Positions 50,392 through 59,302 of a DNA stretch of 64,000 nucleotides are shown here, in pieces (positions within the stretch are counted from its first letter, which is position 1; each line of letters opens with the position of its first letter). Made by a program: the position numbers and the translations under genes. This DNA is from JAGPCK01 sp041675505 (GTDB lineage Bacteria; Bacteroidota; Bacteroidia; UKL13-3). The notes beneath the pieces were generated by a model that had not been told where the DNA came from, did no database searches, and saw only the letters and a list, made by a program, of their open reading frames with translations. The stretch covers positions 62,001 through 126,000 of the forward strand of contig JBAYTR010000004.1 of assembly GCA_041675505.1 (NCBI GenBank), written 5' to 3'.

Positions 50392-50694
50392 TGCAACCAT
50401 TAATTACCCGCTGTTAAATGTCAACCCTGATGTGTCAATCATCAAGTCAAAACATTTTTCAAAAAAAATCAGATTCAATTTCAGCATGTTAAATAATTAT
50501 TAAAAAAATATTTAGTCGAAAACTTGCACGGGATTAATTTCTATGCTTACTTCGTACTCGCAGACAGATAGGTTTTTCATAGTTTCCAAACAGGCCACCC
50601 TTCGGGTGGCCTTTTGGTTTTTATACACTTCGGGTTTTCATCAAACTCATTCTGCTTCTACAAACACTCATATTTTTCCTTATTTTCGTGCTGC
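50392..50694. other. Non-coding spacer with a terminator (303 bp)
   Basis: No gene is visible. The spacer is AT-rich (50440-50520) and contains short inverted repeats such as GATG...CATC, then a strong terminator at 50592-50620. The terminator lies 200 bp after the lhgO stop, so either lhgO has a long 3' tail or a small RNA is encoded here. The -7-like box TATTTTCG (50681-50688) before the BatA-like gene is close to consensus. Confidence 0.5.
50592..50620 (+). terminator. Intrinsic terminator in the lhgO-BatA spacer
   Basis: GGCCACCC (50593-50600) and GGGTGGCC (50604-50611) pair perfectly around a TTC loop and are followed by TTTTGGTTTTTAT. The additional A and T on each side extend the stem by one or two pairs. 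Confidence 0.85.
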
Positions 50695-52734
50695 ATGAAT
50701 TTTCTTTATCCGCAGTTTTTGTGGGCGCTGCTTGCGCTGGCCATTCCTGTTATCATTCACCTGTTTCACTTTCGCAGATACAAGACCGTATTCTTCAGCA
50801 ACCTTCGTTTTCTTAAAAACTTACAGGAACAAACACAGCAACAACAAAAACTTAAACACCTGTTAGTGCTCATGAGCAGGTTGCTCGCACTTACCTTTTT
50901 GATACTTGCTTTTGCCCAACCGTACTTTAACGAAAATAACCCTGAAAAATTAAAGGCCACAAAAGCCATCAGTGTGTTTATTGACAACTCCTTTTCCATG
51001 ACCAACAATGGCGGAAACGGAGAACTGCTGGAAAATGCAAAAGCCAAAGCACGCGAACTGGCACTGGCACATAAGGAGAGCGATAAATTTCAGCTTATCA
51101 CCAATGATTTTGAAGCCAGGCACCAACGTTTAGTTACCCGCAATGATTTTATTCAACTGATTGACGAGGTAAAGCCCACTTTTGCTTCGCGCCAACTGAG
51201 TGATGTTTTGGTGAGGCAACAGCAAGCCTTGTCGAAAGCCGGGGATGCACAACGCAACCTGTATCTTATCAGTGATTTTCAATCGGCACAAACCAATGCC
51301 GGGGAATGGAACACAGATACAACTACCCGATTGAACCTTATTCCACTTGCACCTGCCTTACTGAGCAATATTTATGTTGACTCCTGCTGGTTTGCTTCTC
51401 CTTACATTCAATTGAATCAACCTGCCAAACTATTGGTAAGACTGCGAAATGCAGGGGAAAATGCGATTAAGAATAATTCTGTAATACTAAAAATTAACGG
51501 ACAACAAAAAGCTTTGGGAGGCTTTGAAATTCAGGGCAATTCTTATACTGATGTAACACTTGGCTTTACACTCAACAGTAGCGGAAGTTTTGCCGCAGAA
51601 GTTGCTGTTACCGATAATCCCATCACCTTTGATGATAAACTGTTTCTGAGCTTTTATGTAAAAAAAGAGGTGAACATATTGCAGGTATACGGTAATCAAC
51701 CCAACCCATACATCCATGCTGTTTTTGCTTCCGACAATTTCTGTAAAGTAACTGCGGTAAGTGAAAAACAAATTGATTACTCCGCCTTCAATATCAACCA
51801 ACTGGTTGTGCTTGACGGAGTAAGCAACCTGAGCAGCGGCATGCAAATGGAACTTACCCGTTTGGTAAATAACGGTGGCAGCGTCTTACTCATACCGCCT
51901 TCAGCAGATGTGGCAGCGGCCGTTAGTTCTCACAGTGAATGGCTCAAATCATGGGGAATTAACAGCAGCAACACCATAGTAAACAGCAATGAAGCCATAG
52001 AACGCATTAACCTCCAATCGCAGGTACTGGCTGATGTATTTGAGAAAACGCCCAAGAATCCTGACCTGCCTAAAATTCTGAAATATTATAATCTGAACGA
52101 TAACACTTCACGCGGAGTGGAAAAAGTGCTCTCCCTGCGCAATGATGACGCTATTTGGAGTGTGTACAAAAGAGGCAAAGGGAAAATTTATGTATCAGCC
52201 GTGCCGTTCGACAACAAATGGAGCAACCTGCCCGAGCACGCTTTGTTTGTTCCGCTTATGCTTAAAACGGCTTACCTGAGTGAGGTTCCGGCACGTTTGT
52301 ATTATACCCTGAATAAAGACGCATTGGCCAACTTACCCGTTCAACCTGCCGGAAAAGAAAAAACACTTACACTGGAGCTGGGACAAAACAACAGTATTTT
52401 ACCTGCTGAGCGTAATGGTGCGCAAACACAACTGTACTTTAATGAACAGTTGAAAGAAGCCGGCAATTACCTGCTGAAAGGCAGTTCAGTTAACCCGTAT
52501 TACCTGGCCATGAACTATAACCGACAAGAATCAGGAATGACTTTTTTAACTCCTGATGACATACGCGAGCTTAACCCTTCCCTGCGTTTTAATCTGCTCA
52601 GTTCCGATGGCAAATCAATAAGTACTTTGCTGAGTGAACAGGAACGCGGAAGCCGGCTCTGGAAACTTTGTATTGCACTGGCTTTGGTTTTTCTGCTAAT
52701 AGAGATACTTTTGTTAAAATTCTACCGCCCATGA
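50695..52734 (+). CDS. BatA-like membrane protein (aerotolerance N-terminal domain, VWA-like)
   Basis: 679 residues from the ATG at 50695 (an upstream in-frame ATG at 50614 lies in the terminator region). The N-terminus is the aerotolerance/BatA domain: FLYPQFLWALLALAIPVIIH, HFRRYKTVFFSNLRFL and a second helix (LLALTFLILAFAQPYF). A VWA-like domain follows (about 85-250) with the DxSxS metal site in FIDNSFSM. The rest is beta-rich and ends in a membrane helix (LCIALALVFLLIEILLL). Bat proteins are linked to envelope stress and MoxR-type ATPases; no MoxR gene is seen here. The stop overlaps the next start (ATGA). Confidence 0.85.
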   Translation: MNFLYPQFLWALLALAIPVIIHLFHFRRYKTVFFSNLRFLKNLQEQTQQQQKLKHLLVLMSRLLALTFLILAFAQPYFNENNPEKLKATKAISVFIDNSFSMTNNGGNGELLENAKAKARELALAHKESDKFQLITNDFEARHQRLVTRNDFIQLIDEVKPTFASRQLSDVLVRQQQALSKAGDAQRNLYLISDFQSAQTNAGEWNTDTTTRLNLIPLAPALLSNIYVDSCWFASPYIQLNQPAKLLVRLRNAGENAIKNNSVILKINGQQKALGGFEIQGNSYTDVTLGFTLNSSGSFAAEVAVTDNPITFDDKLFLSFYVKKEVNILQVYGNQPNPYIHAVFASDNFCKVTAVSEKQIDYSAFNINQLVVLDGVSNLSSGMQMELTRLVNNGGSVLLIPPSADVAAAVSSHSEWLKSWGINSSNTIVNSNEAIERINLQSQVLADVFEKTPKNPDLPKILKYYNLNDNTSRGVEKVLSLRNDDAIWSVYKRGKGKIYVSAVPFDNKWSNLPEHALFVPLMLKTAYLSEVPARLYYTLNKDALANLPVQPAGKEKTLTLELGQNNSILPAERNGAQTQLYFNEQLKEAGNYLLKGSSVNPYYLAMNYNRQESGMTFLTPDDIRELNPSLRFNLLSSDGKSISTLLSEQERGSRLWKLCIALALVFLLIEILLLKFYRP

Positions 52735-54008
52735 AGCTCCTGATATCAGAAGCTAAAATACTACAACCCGGCTCGCCACTACATGGCAAAATTTGCGATT
52801 TAGTCATTGAAGACGGCTATTTTATCCAGATAAGCTCCAAACGAATTACTGCTCCCAAAGGGGCCGATGTTATACAAGCTAAGGGCTTATGCATCTCCCC
52901 GGGATGGATGGATTTACACGCCTGCTTTCACGACCCCGGCACTGAGCACAAAGAAGATATCAATAGCGGATGCGCTGCAGCAGCCTTTGGTGGATACACC
53001 ACTGTAGCAACATCCCCTGCTACTCATCCGGTAACCCACAGCAAAAGTGAAGTGGAGTACCAGATAGCCAAAAGCAAAAATGAACTTGTACAGGTATTAC
53101 CCATTGGAGCCATCAGCCTCCATCTGGAAGGTGAACAAATGGCCGAAGTGTTCGACATGAACAACTCAGGCGCAATAGCTTTCAGCAACGGAGAACATTA
53201 TATACAGAATGCCGGCTTTATGTTGCGTGTACTGCAATATACCAAAGGTTTTGGCGGAGTGGTTATTTCCCGCCCGCAGGATAGCGGCATCGCCAACTCA
53301 GCTCAGGTAAATGAAAGTGTAAATACTACCCTGCTTGGTTTAAAAGGTATACCTTCCATTGCCGAAGATGTGGCCATTGCCCGCGATATAGAACTGCTGC
53401 GCTACACCGGAGGCAGATTACACATTGCCAAAGTGAGCACTGCCACAGGAGTAGACCTTATTCGCAAAGCCAAAAAAGAAAAACTGAACATTACCTGTGA
53501 CGTTTCAGTAAACAATTTACTGTTTACTGATGCCGATATCAGCTCATACGATACCAACTTAAAAGTTACTCCACCTCTTCGTAATGCAAGTGACCGCAAG
53601 GCCTTAATTAAAGGATTGACTGACGGCACCATTGACGCCATTTGCAGTGACCACCAGCCACAGGATACAGAAAGCAAACAGGTAGAATTTGAATATGCCC
53701 GGTATGGGGCCATTGGTTTACAAACTTGTTTTGCGGCCCTCAACACCTACCTGAGCAATGAACTTTCTACCGAACTGGTAGTGCAAAAACTTAGCGAAGG
53801 AGCACGCAAAGTATTAAACATGGATGTTCCAGCAATAGCAGAAAAATCAAGAGCTGAATTCACGCTGTTTGACACTGAAGCCGAATGGAACTTCACTCCT
53901 GCCATTAACCAATCCAAATCCAATAATACATCCCTGTTGCATAAGTCGCTTAAAGGAAAAGCGGTGGCTGTATGCAACAAAGGAAAACTAATGATACTAA
54001 CCGCATGA
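52731..54008 (+). CDS. Dihydroorotase-like protein, probably inactive (pseudo-dihydroorotase)
   Basis: 425 residues from the ATG at 52731. The overall fold is that of class I dihydroorotase, with GWMDLHACFHDPGTEHKEDI, SGCAAAAFGGYTTVA and CSDHQPQD. The metal and substrate residues are changed: HxH is His63-Ala-Cys65, the usual Asp near 153 is Asn153, the histidine of HCED is Arg181 (in SRPQD), and HVST is Lys234 (in AKVST). Only Asp307 remains. Such proteins in other bacteria bind aspartate carbamoyltransferase and are not catalytic. A second, active dihydroorotase must exist elsewhere. It overlaps both neighbours by 4 bp. Confidence 0.88.
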   Translation: MKLLISEAKILQPGSPLHGKICDLVIEDGYFIQISSKRITAPKGADVIQAKGLCISPGWMDLHACFHDPGTEHKEDINSGCAAAAFGGYTTVATSPATHPVTHSKSEVEYQIAKSKNELVQVLPIGAISLHLEGEQMAEVFDMNNSGAIAFSNGEHYIQNAGFMLRVLQYTKGFGGVVISRPQDSGIANSAQVNESVNTTLLGLKGIPSIAEDVAIARDIELLRYTGGRLHIAKVSTATGVDLIRKAKKEKLNITCDVSVNNLLFTDADISSYDTNLKVTPPLRNASDRKALIKGLTDGTIDAICSDHQPQDTESKQVEFEYARYGAIGLQTCFAALNTYLSNELSTELVVQKLSEGARKVLNMDVPAIAEKSRAEFTLFDTEAEWNFTPAINQSKSNNTSLLHKSLKGKAVAVCNKGKLMILTA

Positions 54009-54751
54009 CACAACATCCTCCAGTACACCTTCACTTACCCGTTTTAAATGCCATGCGTACACTCATAGATACGTATGCCGGAGCACTTGTAAAACGAGGC
54101 CAACCGTCTATTGACGCAGCCGGTGTTATTATTTCCATTGACAAGGTTTTACAAAGCGAACATCCTTTTCTGGATAAGGTAAAAGCTGTTGATGAGATTA
54201 TCTCAGCCAACGAACAGCTTATAGTGCTGAAAGAGTTCTGTTTTGATTTACTGATGGTCAACTTTCTGGCCGCTGAGGTAGAAGCCATGGACGAAGATTA
54301 CCTTGAATCTGCTGAATGGAGTGATATCGAAGAAAAAACCATTACGCGTGGTACAGAATTACTGAGCCTGTTGCTTTACCTGAATGAATCAATGGAAGAT
54401 GAAGTGGATATAAGTCTGCATGATTTTCTCACCGAGTTTTTGCTGGCAGATGATGATGAGTTTCAGGACGAGCACCACATTTACGAGTCCATTATTACCA
54501 ACCAGCATTTACTGGAAGCTGATTTAGACGAGATGATTGCTACCTGGAACGATGTAAAAGAAGATTCAGAAATTGCCGATTTGTTTATACCTATGCTTAT
54601 CTTTTTTGCCGACAGTGAAACAAGTGGTGAAGAAGAAATTGCTGAACTGGTGAAAGTAGATAGTATTCCGGCTGAGCAGGTAGCTGTGCTGGATGCGGTT
54701 TATTCCTTTAAAAACAGTTTTCAATCCTCTATTCAAATAAATTCAAATTAA
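54005..54751 (+). CDS. Acidic soluble protein, unknown function
   Basis: 248 residues from the ATG at 54005, overlapping the pseudo-dihydroorotase stop by 4 bp. The N-terminus MTQHPPVHLHLPVLNAM is basic/neutral, but most of the protein is strongly acidic and helical (EVEAMDEDYLESAEWSDIEE, DEVDISLHDFLTEFLLADDD). No signal peptide, membrane helix or known motif is seen. It lies between the pseudo-dihydroorotase and the DUF4199 gene; the three probably form one transcript with BatA-like and GT2 genes. I do not recognise the family. Confidence 0.6.
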   Translation: MTQHPPVHLHLPVLNAMRTLIDTYAGALVKRGQPSIDAAGVIISIDKVLQSEHPFLDKVKAVDEIISANEQLIVLKEFCFDLLMVNFLAAEVEAMDEDYLESAEWSDIEEKTITRGTELLSLLLYLNESMEDEVDISLHDFLTEFLLADDDEFQDEHHIYESIITNQHLLEADLDEMIATWNDVKEDSEIADLFIPMLIFFADSETSGEEEIAELVKVDSIPAEQVAVLDAVYSFKNSFQSSIQINSN

Positions 54752-54757
54752 AATACT

Positions 54758-55306
54758 ATGACGACTATTGATCAACAACCTTTCGTAAACGCTCCGATGA
54801 ACCGTACCGCCATGAAATGGGGAGCCATCATGGGGTTTGCCGGTATTATCCTAACATTAGTTTTCTATTTCATATCCGGCAAATTGGATACAAAAAATCC
54901 ATTTCAAATGGTTTTAGGCTTTGCCATCATCATCGGTGGTTTGATTATGTGCGTGAAAGAACAAAGGGATGAACTTCAGAATGGATATATTTCATTCGGG
55001 AGGGCTCTTGGAGTAGCTATGCTTGCTGTACTCTTCTCATCAATCATTTCCGGCTTCTTCACGTATGTTTTTCTGAAATTCGGAGCACCTGATCTTATGC
55101 AGAATATGCTGACTGAAATGGAAGATACATTGCGAGAGCAGGGAAAAAATGACGAAGAAATTGAAATGACTATAAACATGATGGGCAAGATGATGCAACC
55201 CGGATTCATCACTCTATCAGGAATTTTTATGTCGGCTTTGATGAGTTTGGTTCCTGCATTGATTATTGCAGCAGTTATGAAAAAAGAACAAGAAGCGGGG
55301 TTTTAA
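54758..55306 (+). CDS. DUF4199 membrane protein
   Basis: A 182-residue protein with four predicted membrane helices (about 25-43, 52-68, 86-110, 150-172), matching DUF4199: MKWGAIMGFAGIILTLVFYF, CVKEQRDELQNGYISFGRAL and AMLAVLFSSIISGFFTYVFLKF. An amphipathic acidic loop (about 115-145) lies between helices 3 and 4. DUF4199 genes usually precede a GT2 glycosyltransferase in Bacteroidota, as here (3-bp gap), suggesting a role in polyprenyl-linked glycan metabolism. The role is not proven. Confidence 0.85.
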   Translation: MTTIDQQPFVNAPMNRTAMKWGAIMGFAGIILTLVFYFISGKLDTKNPFQMVLGFAIIIGGLIMCVKEQRDELQNGYISFGRALGVAMLAVLFSSIISGFFTYVFLKFGAPDLMQNMLTEMEDTLREQGKNDEEIEMTINMMGKMMQPGFITLSGIFMSALMSLVPALIIAAVMKKEQEAGF

Positions 55307-55309
55307 AAA

Positions 55310-56272
55310 ATGGATATTTCGGTAGTTATACCTTTATACAACGAAGAAGAATCGCTGCCTGAATTGTGCGGGTGGATTGATGAGGTAATGAAAAAACATT
55401 CATTTACCTACGAGGTGATATTAATTGACGATGGCAGCAATGATAATTCATGGAACATAGTGGAGTCTATTACCGATGCTAATCCGAATATTAAGGGAAT
55501 AAAATTCAGGCGTAACTATGGCAAATCACCTGCCTTGAATGTGGGCTTTGATGCTGCACAAGGTAACGTAGTCATAACTATGGATGCTGACTTGCAGGAC
55601 AGTCCGGATGAGATTCCCGACCTGTACCGCATGATAACCGAAGAAGGATGGGATTTGGTTTCAGGCTGGAAAAGAAAACGTTATGACCCCATCACTAAAA
55701 CCATACCTACCAAACTATTCAACTGGGCCACACGTAAAATGTCGGGTATTTACCTGCACGATTTTAACTGCGGCTTAAAAGCATACAAAAAAGACGTTAT
55801 CAAAGGAATTGAGGTTTACGGTGAAATGCATCGGTACATTCCCGTAATTGCCAAGTGGGCTGGTTTCAAAAAAATTACTGAAAAGGCCGTTGAGCATAGG
55901 GCGCGTAAATACGGAACCTCCAAGTTTGGCATTGAACGGTTTGTAAACGGATTTTTGGATTTACTCACCATATTTTTTGTATCCAAATTCGGCAAACGTC
56001 CCATGCACTTTTTTGGCGTGTTGGGTACCCTTTCTTTCCTGAGCGGTTTCTTTTTCACCATCTACCTTGTAGTTGAAAAAATACGTGTATTAACATACAA
56101 CCTGCCCGGCAGAGATATTGTAGACAAACCTTCGTTTTACATTGCGCTGGCTTTACTTATTATTGGTGTGCAGTTATTTCTGGCAGGTTTCTTAGGAGAA
56201 ATGATTGCTCGTAATGCACACGACAGAAACAACTACGCCATTACCAAAAGAAAGGGATTCGGCATTGAGTAA
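55310..56272 (+). CDS. GT2 glycosyltransferase, dolichyl-phosphate mannosyltransferase/GtrB type
   Basis: A 320-residue membrane-bound family 2 transferase. The GT-A domain (about 1-220) opens with DISVVIPLYNEEESLPELC, holds ILIDDGSNDNSW and the DXD-type TMDADLQDSPDEIP, and has HDFNCGLKAYKKDV. Two C-terminal membrane helices (about 235-255, 272-300) anchor it. Such enzymes transfer a sugar from a nucleotide donor to undecaprenyl phosphate at the cytoplasmic side. It is the first sugar enzyme of the cluster that runs to the right edge. Its stop overlaps the next gene by 8 bp. Confidence 0.92.
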   Translation: MDISVVIPLYNEEESLPELCGWIDEVMKKHSFTYEVILIDDGSNDNSWNIVESITDANPNIKGIKFRRNYGKSPALNVGFDAAQGNVVITMDADLQDSPDEIPDLYRMITEEGWDLVSGWKRKRYDPITKTIPTKLFNWATRKMSGIYLHDFNCGLKAYKKDVIKGIEVYGEMHRYIPVIAKWAGFKKITEKAVEHRARKYGTSKFGIERFVNGFLDLLTIFFVSKFGKRPMHFFGVLGTLSFLSGFFFTIYLVVEKIRVLTYNLPGRDIVDKPSFYIALALLIIGVQLFLAGFLGEMIARNAHDRNNYAITKRKGFGIE

Positions 56273-57380
56273 AATCCTCATTGTTGGTCCGGCACATCCG
56301 TTCAGAGGTGGTATTGCCGACCTTAATGAGCGCCTGGCAATCGAGTTAACAAATCAGGGACATCAGGTAGAAATACTCAGCTTTTCTTTGCAGTATCCTT
56401 CCTTTTTATTTCCTGGCAAATCACAGACTTCTGCCGGTGAAGCACCTAAAGGAATTACCATACACTCTATCATTAACTCGGTAAATCCGATGAGTTGGAT
56501 TACTGCCGGCTATAAATTCAAAAAACAACATTTCGATATTGTTATCTTCCGTTACTGGTTGCCTTTTTTTGCACCCGCTTTCGGCACTATTGCGCGTATT
56601 CTTAAACGCAAAAACACCCGCATCATCGCTATTACAGATAATGCCATACCTCATGAAAAAAGACCAGGAGACCGGTTATTGAGCAGATACTTTCTTACAA
56701 AATGTGATGGCTTTTTGTGTATGTCTTCGGCTGTAGCAGAGGATCTCAGAACTTTAAACCTGCAACAAAAAGTAGTAGTAACTCCGCACCCCATGTATGA
56801 CATTTACGGGAAAGCCATTAGCAGAGAAGACGCACTAAAACAATTGAACCTCTCACCCGACTATAACTACTTGTTGTTTTTCGGTTTTGTGAGAAAATAC
56901 AAAGGATTGGACTTACTGCTCGAAGCGTTTGCACAAATCAATAATGACAGATTGAAGTTGATTATTGCCGGGGAATATTACGAGAACCCTTCTTTTTATG
57001 AAGAAATTATCAGCAAACACGGAATGGAAAACCGCATTATCCATTTCGCGCGATTTATAGATGACGGTGAGGTTCCTGCTTTTTTCTGTGCGGCCAATTT
57101 GTTGGTACAACCTTACCGAAGTGCCACCCAAAGCGGAGTTGCACAAATTGCCTATTACTACAACCTGCCTATGGTGGTTACCAACGTAGGCGGACTGGCA
57201 GAGATAGTACCGCATGAAAAAGCCGGTTATTGCACCGCACCCGATAGCGCTGAAATAGCAAGGGCCATTAACAGCTACTTCACCAACAACAAGGAAAGTG
57301 AAATGAGAAGTTTTATATTGCAGCATAGAAAAAAATTTGAGTGGCAACATTTCACTCAGCAACTGATGAGCTTGTATTGA
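56265..57380 (+). CDS. GT4-family glycosyltransferase
   Basis: 371 residues from the TTG at 56265, which gives MSKILIVGPAHPFRGGIADL, a normal GT-B start; a frame upstream to 56205 lies inside the previous gene. The C-terminal half has the GT4 pattern (FGFVRKYKGLDLLLEA, NRIIHFARFIDDGEVPAFF, ANLLVQPYRSATQSGVAQIA) with the Glu of the E-x7-E type replaced by a Gln-containing loop (QSGVAQIAY). It should add a sugar to a lipid-linked or polysaccharide acceptor. The 8-bp overlap with the GT2 gene implies translational coupling. Confidence 0.88.
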   Translation: MSKILIVGPAHPFRGGIADLNERLAIELTNQGHQVEILSFSLQYPSFLFPGKSQTSAGEAPKGITIHSIINSVNPMSWITAGYKFKKQHFDIVIFRYWLPFFAPAFGTIARILKRKNTRIIAITDNAIPHEKRPGDRLLSRYFLTKCDGFLCMSSAVAEDLRTLNLQQKVVVTPHPMYDIYGKAISREDALKQLNLSPDYNYLLFFGFVRKYKGLDLLLEAFAQINNDRLKLIIAGEYYENPSFYEEIISKHGMENRIIHFARFIDDGEVPAFFCAANLLVQPYRSATQSGVAQIAYYYNLPMVVTNVGGLAEIVPHEKAGYCTAPDSAEIARAINSYFTNNKESEMRSFILQHRKKFEWQHFTQQLMSLY

Positions 57381-58501
57381 AAGAGAGAACTAAAATATGT
57401 CATTTATCAACCGTTCATTTACCTTTTGATACAAGGGTTTTCCACCGTGAATGCATATCACTGAGCAAAGAATATGAAGTATATCTGGTAGGAAATTACT
57501 GCAAAGACAAAATTGAATCAGGGATTCACCTGAAAGGCATTAAACCTTATTCCAGTCGGTTAAAACGCATCTTAATCAACATCCCAAAAGTAATGTGGAA
57601 AGGCGTAACCATTAATGCCAGATTATACCACATTCATGACCCTGAACTTATCCCTGTTGGAATCCTACTGCGAATGATGGGTAAAAAAGTCATTTATGAT
57701 ATTCATGAAAACTACAGTCAGGTTATAAAACTAAAAAATTGGGTGCCATTCCCTGCACTCGCAATTTCTGCATACAAAATTGTAGAGTGGCTGGGATTAA
57801 AGATTTTTTCGGGCATTATACTATCTGAAGACTCTTACAAGAAATTTTACCCCAAGACTGAAACTGTTACCATACACAACTTTGCTTTTATTGATCAGCT
57901 CAGGCAATTCAGGGTAGAAAACCGGCACCAAATGCCTGCACACTTGTTTTACATGGGCAGTTTGGATGAGTTGTACTGTATTATGGAAATGTTAGAGGCC
58001 ATATCCATACTAACCAAAAAAGGCATAGCAATAAAGTGTACCATGTTAGGCTCCATGTCAAAAGACATTCGCGGAAAACTGGAATACAGCACTGCCTACA
58101 AAGAGGTGAAACACCTGATTGAATTCCTGCCCTACATGAAATCGGAAGAAGGATATGCGAAATCTCTCACTGCTACAATCGGGTTGTGTCTGGTAAATAA
58201 AAATGCTAACTCCTACGAATCATACCCGCGCAAAATGTTTGAATACATGAGCATTGGTTTGCCCTTTATTACTTCCGATTTTCCGCTTTACAAAAATGTG
58301 GCAGAGAAGCATCAATGCGGTGTGTGTGTAAATCCCAGTTCACCCAGTGAGATAGCAGCAGATTTAGAGAAGATGATTAATGACCCGGCTAAACGCGAGC
58401 TGATGGGCAAAAATGCCATTAAAGCCGCTGAAGAACATTTTGACTGGAAGCATGAAGAATTAAAATTACACGAATTGTACAATACGCTGCTTACTCGTTA
58501 A
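57377..58501 (+). CDS. Glycosyltransferase family 4-like protein
   Basis: 374 residues from the TTG at 57377, which overlaps the previous stop by 4 bp (TTGA); no ATG is near. The N-terminal Rossmann-like half holds HLSTVHLPFDTRVFHRECISL, YHIHDPELIPVG and YDIHENYSQ; the second half has FYMGSLDELYCIMEMLEAIS and SYESYPRKMFEYMSIGLPFI, where the Glu and Lys residues contact the nucleotide sugar. It is a retaining GT-B transferase of the surface-glycan cluster. Donor and acceptor are unknown. Confidence 0.88.
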   Translation: MKERTKICHLSTVHLPFDTRVFHRECISLSKEYEVYLVGNYCKDKIESGIHLKGIKPYSSRLKRILINIPKVMWKGVTINARLYHIHDPELIPVGILLRMMGKKVIYDIHENYSQVIKLKNWVPFPALAISAYKIVEWLGLKIFSGIILSEDSYKKFYPKTETVTIHNFAFIDQLRQFRVENRHQMPAHLFYMGSLDELYCIMEMLEAISILTKKGIAIKCTMLGSMSKDIRGKLEYSTAYKEVKHLIEFLPYMKSEEGYAKSLTATIGLCLVNKNANSYESYPRKMFEYMSIGLPFITSDFPLYKNVAEKHQCGVCVNPSSPSEIAADLEKMINDPAKRELMGKNAIKAAEEHFDWKHEELKLHELYNTLLTR

Positions 58502-58510
58502 CTTCGCTTC

Positions 58511-59302
58511 ATGCAACGGGTCATCACGCCATATTATTCTTTATCGCAATCAATAAGAGATGTGTATCGCTTCCGTAGCCTTATCGGTTTCTTTATTTGG
58601 CGCGAACTGAAAGTACGCTATAAACATACGCTATTGGGAGTACTGTGGTCTGTTATACAACCTGCCTTACTTACGGCAGTATTGTATACCGTGTGGCACA
58701 ATCAATCCATTGCCCAAGAAGTATACCTTCAGCAACTGGTATGGAGCATTTGTTTATGGACCTATATCAGTAGCAGTTTAAACTATGCCATTAACAGCAT
58801 TACCTCAAATGAGAAAATAATTAAAAAAAATGCTTTCCCCAGACTTGTACTGCCTGTATCTGCCAATTTTGTAGCATTGTTCGAACTGTTCATTAATTGT
58901 CTAACTGCGTTTATTTTTCTTAGCATCTTCAGGCAATCATTCAACCCATCATTTGCCCTATTAAACCTACATCTTCCTGTGCTCATTTGTACTGTATTAT
59001 TTTCTATGGGTGCTGCATTTTGGGTAGCCTCCTTGAGTGCTATGTACAAGGATGTGAGGTATGCGCTTCCTTTTCTTATTCAACTTATTTTTTTCGTTAC
59101 ACCCGTTTTTTATGAAGTTGGCCCCCATAAGGGAATCTGGGGGGAATGGATAACTATAAATCCTCTATCAGGAATATTTGAGGCCATCAAACACAACTAC
59201 TTCATGCCCCCGCTTTACAGCTGGATAGTTAGTTTAGTGTTATGTATAACGGGCATTGTTTTTTTTCAGCGCAATGAATTTAAAACTAACGATTTGTTGT
59301 AA
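58511..59302 (+). CDS. Polysaccharide ABC transporter permease (Wzm/TagG type)
   Basis: A 263-residue protein with six predicted membrane helices and the ABC-2 permease pattern: LIGFFIWRELKVRYKHTLLG (N-terminal amphipathic part), WSVIQPALLTAVLY, and GAAFWVASLSAMYKDVRYALPF. Wzm proteins export lipid-linked O-antigen or other glycans across the inner membrane. The stop overlaps the ATPase start by one base (TAATG), as expected for the two halves of one transporter. Confidence 0.92.
   Translation: MQRVITPYYSLSQSIRDVYRFRSLIGFFIWRELKVRYKHTLLGVLWSVIQPALLTAVLYTVWHNQSIAQEVYLQQLVWSICLWTYISSSLNYAINSITSNEKIIKKNAFPRLVLPVSANFVALFELFINCLTAFIFLSIFRQSFNPSFALLNLHLPVLICTVLFSMGAAFWVASLSAMYKDVRYALPFLIQLIFFVTPVFYEVGPHKGIWGEWITINPLSGIFEAIKHNYFMPPLYSWIVSLVLCITGIVFFQRNEFKTNDLL

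Noticed and set aside
56913..57362. 149-residue minus-strand open frame opposite the GT4 gene
   Set aside because: Antisense shadow of a clear glycosyltransferase, with no recognisable domain.
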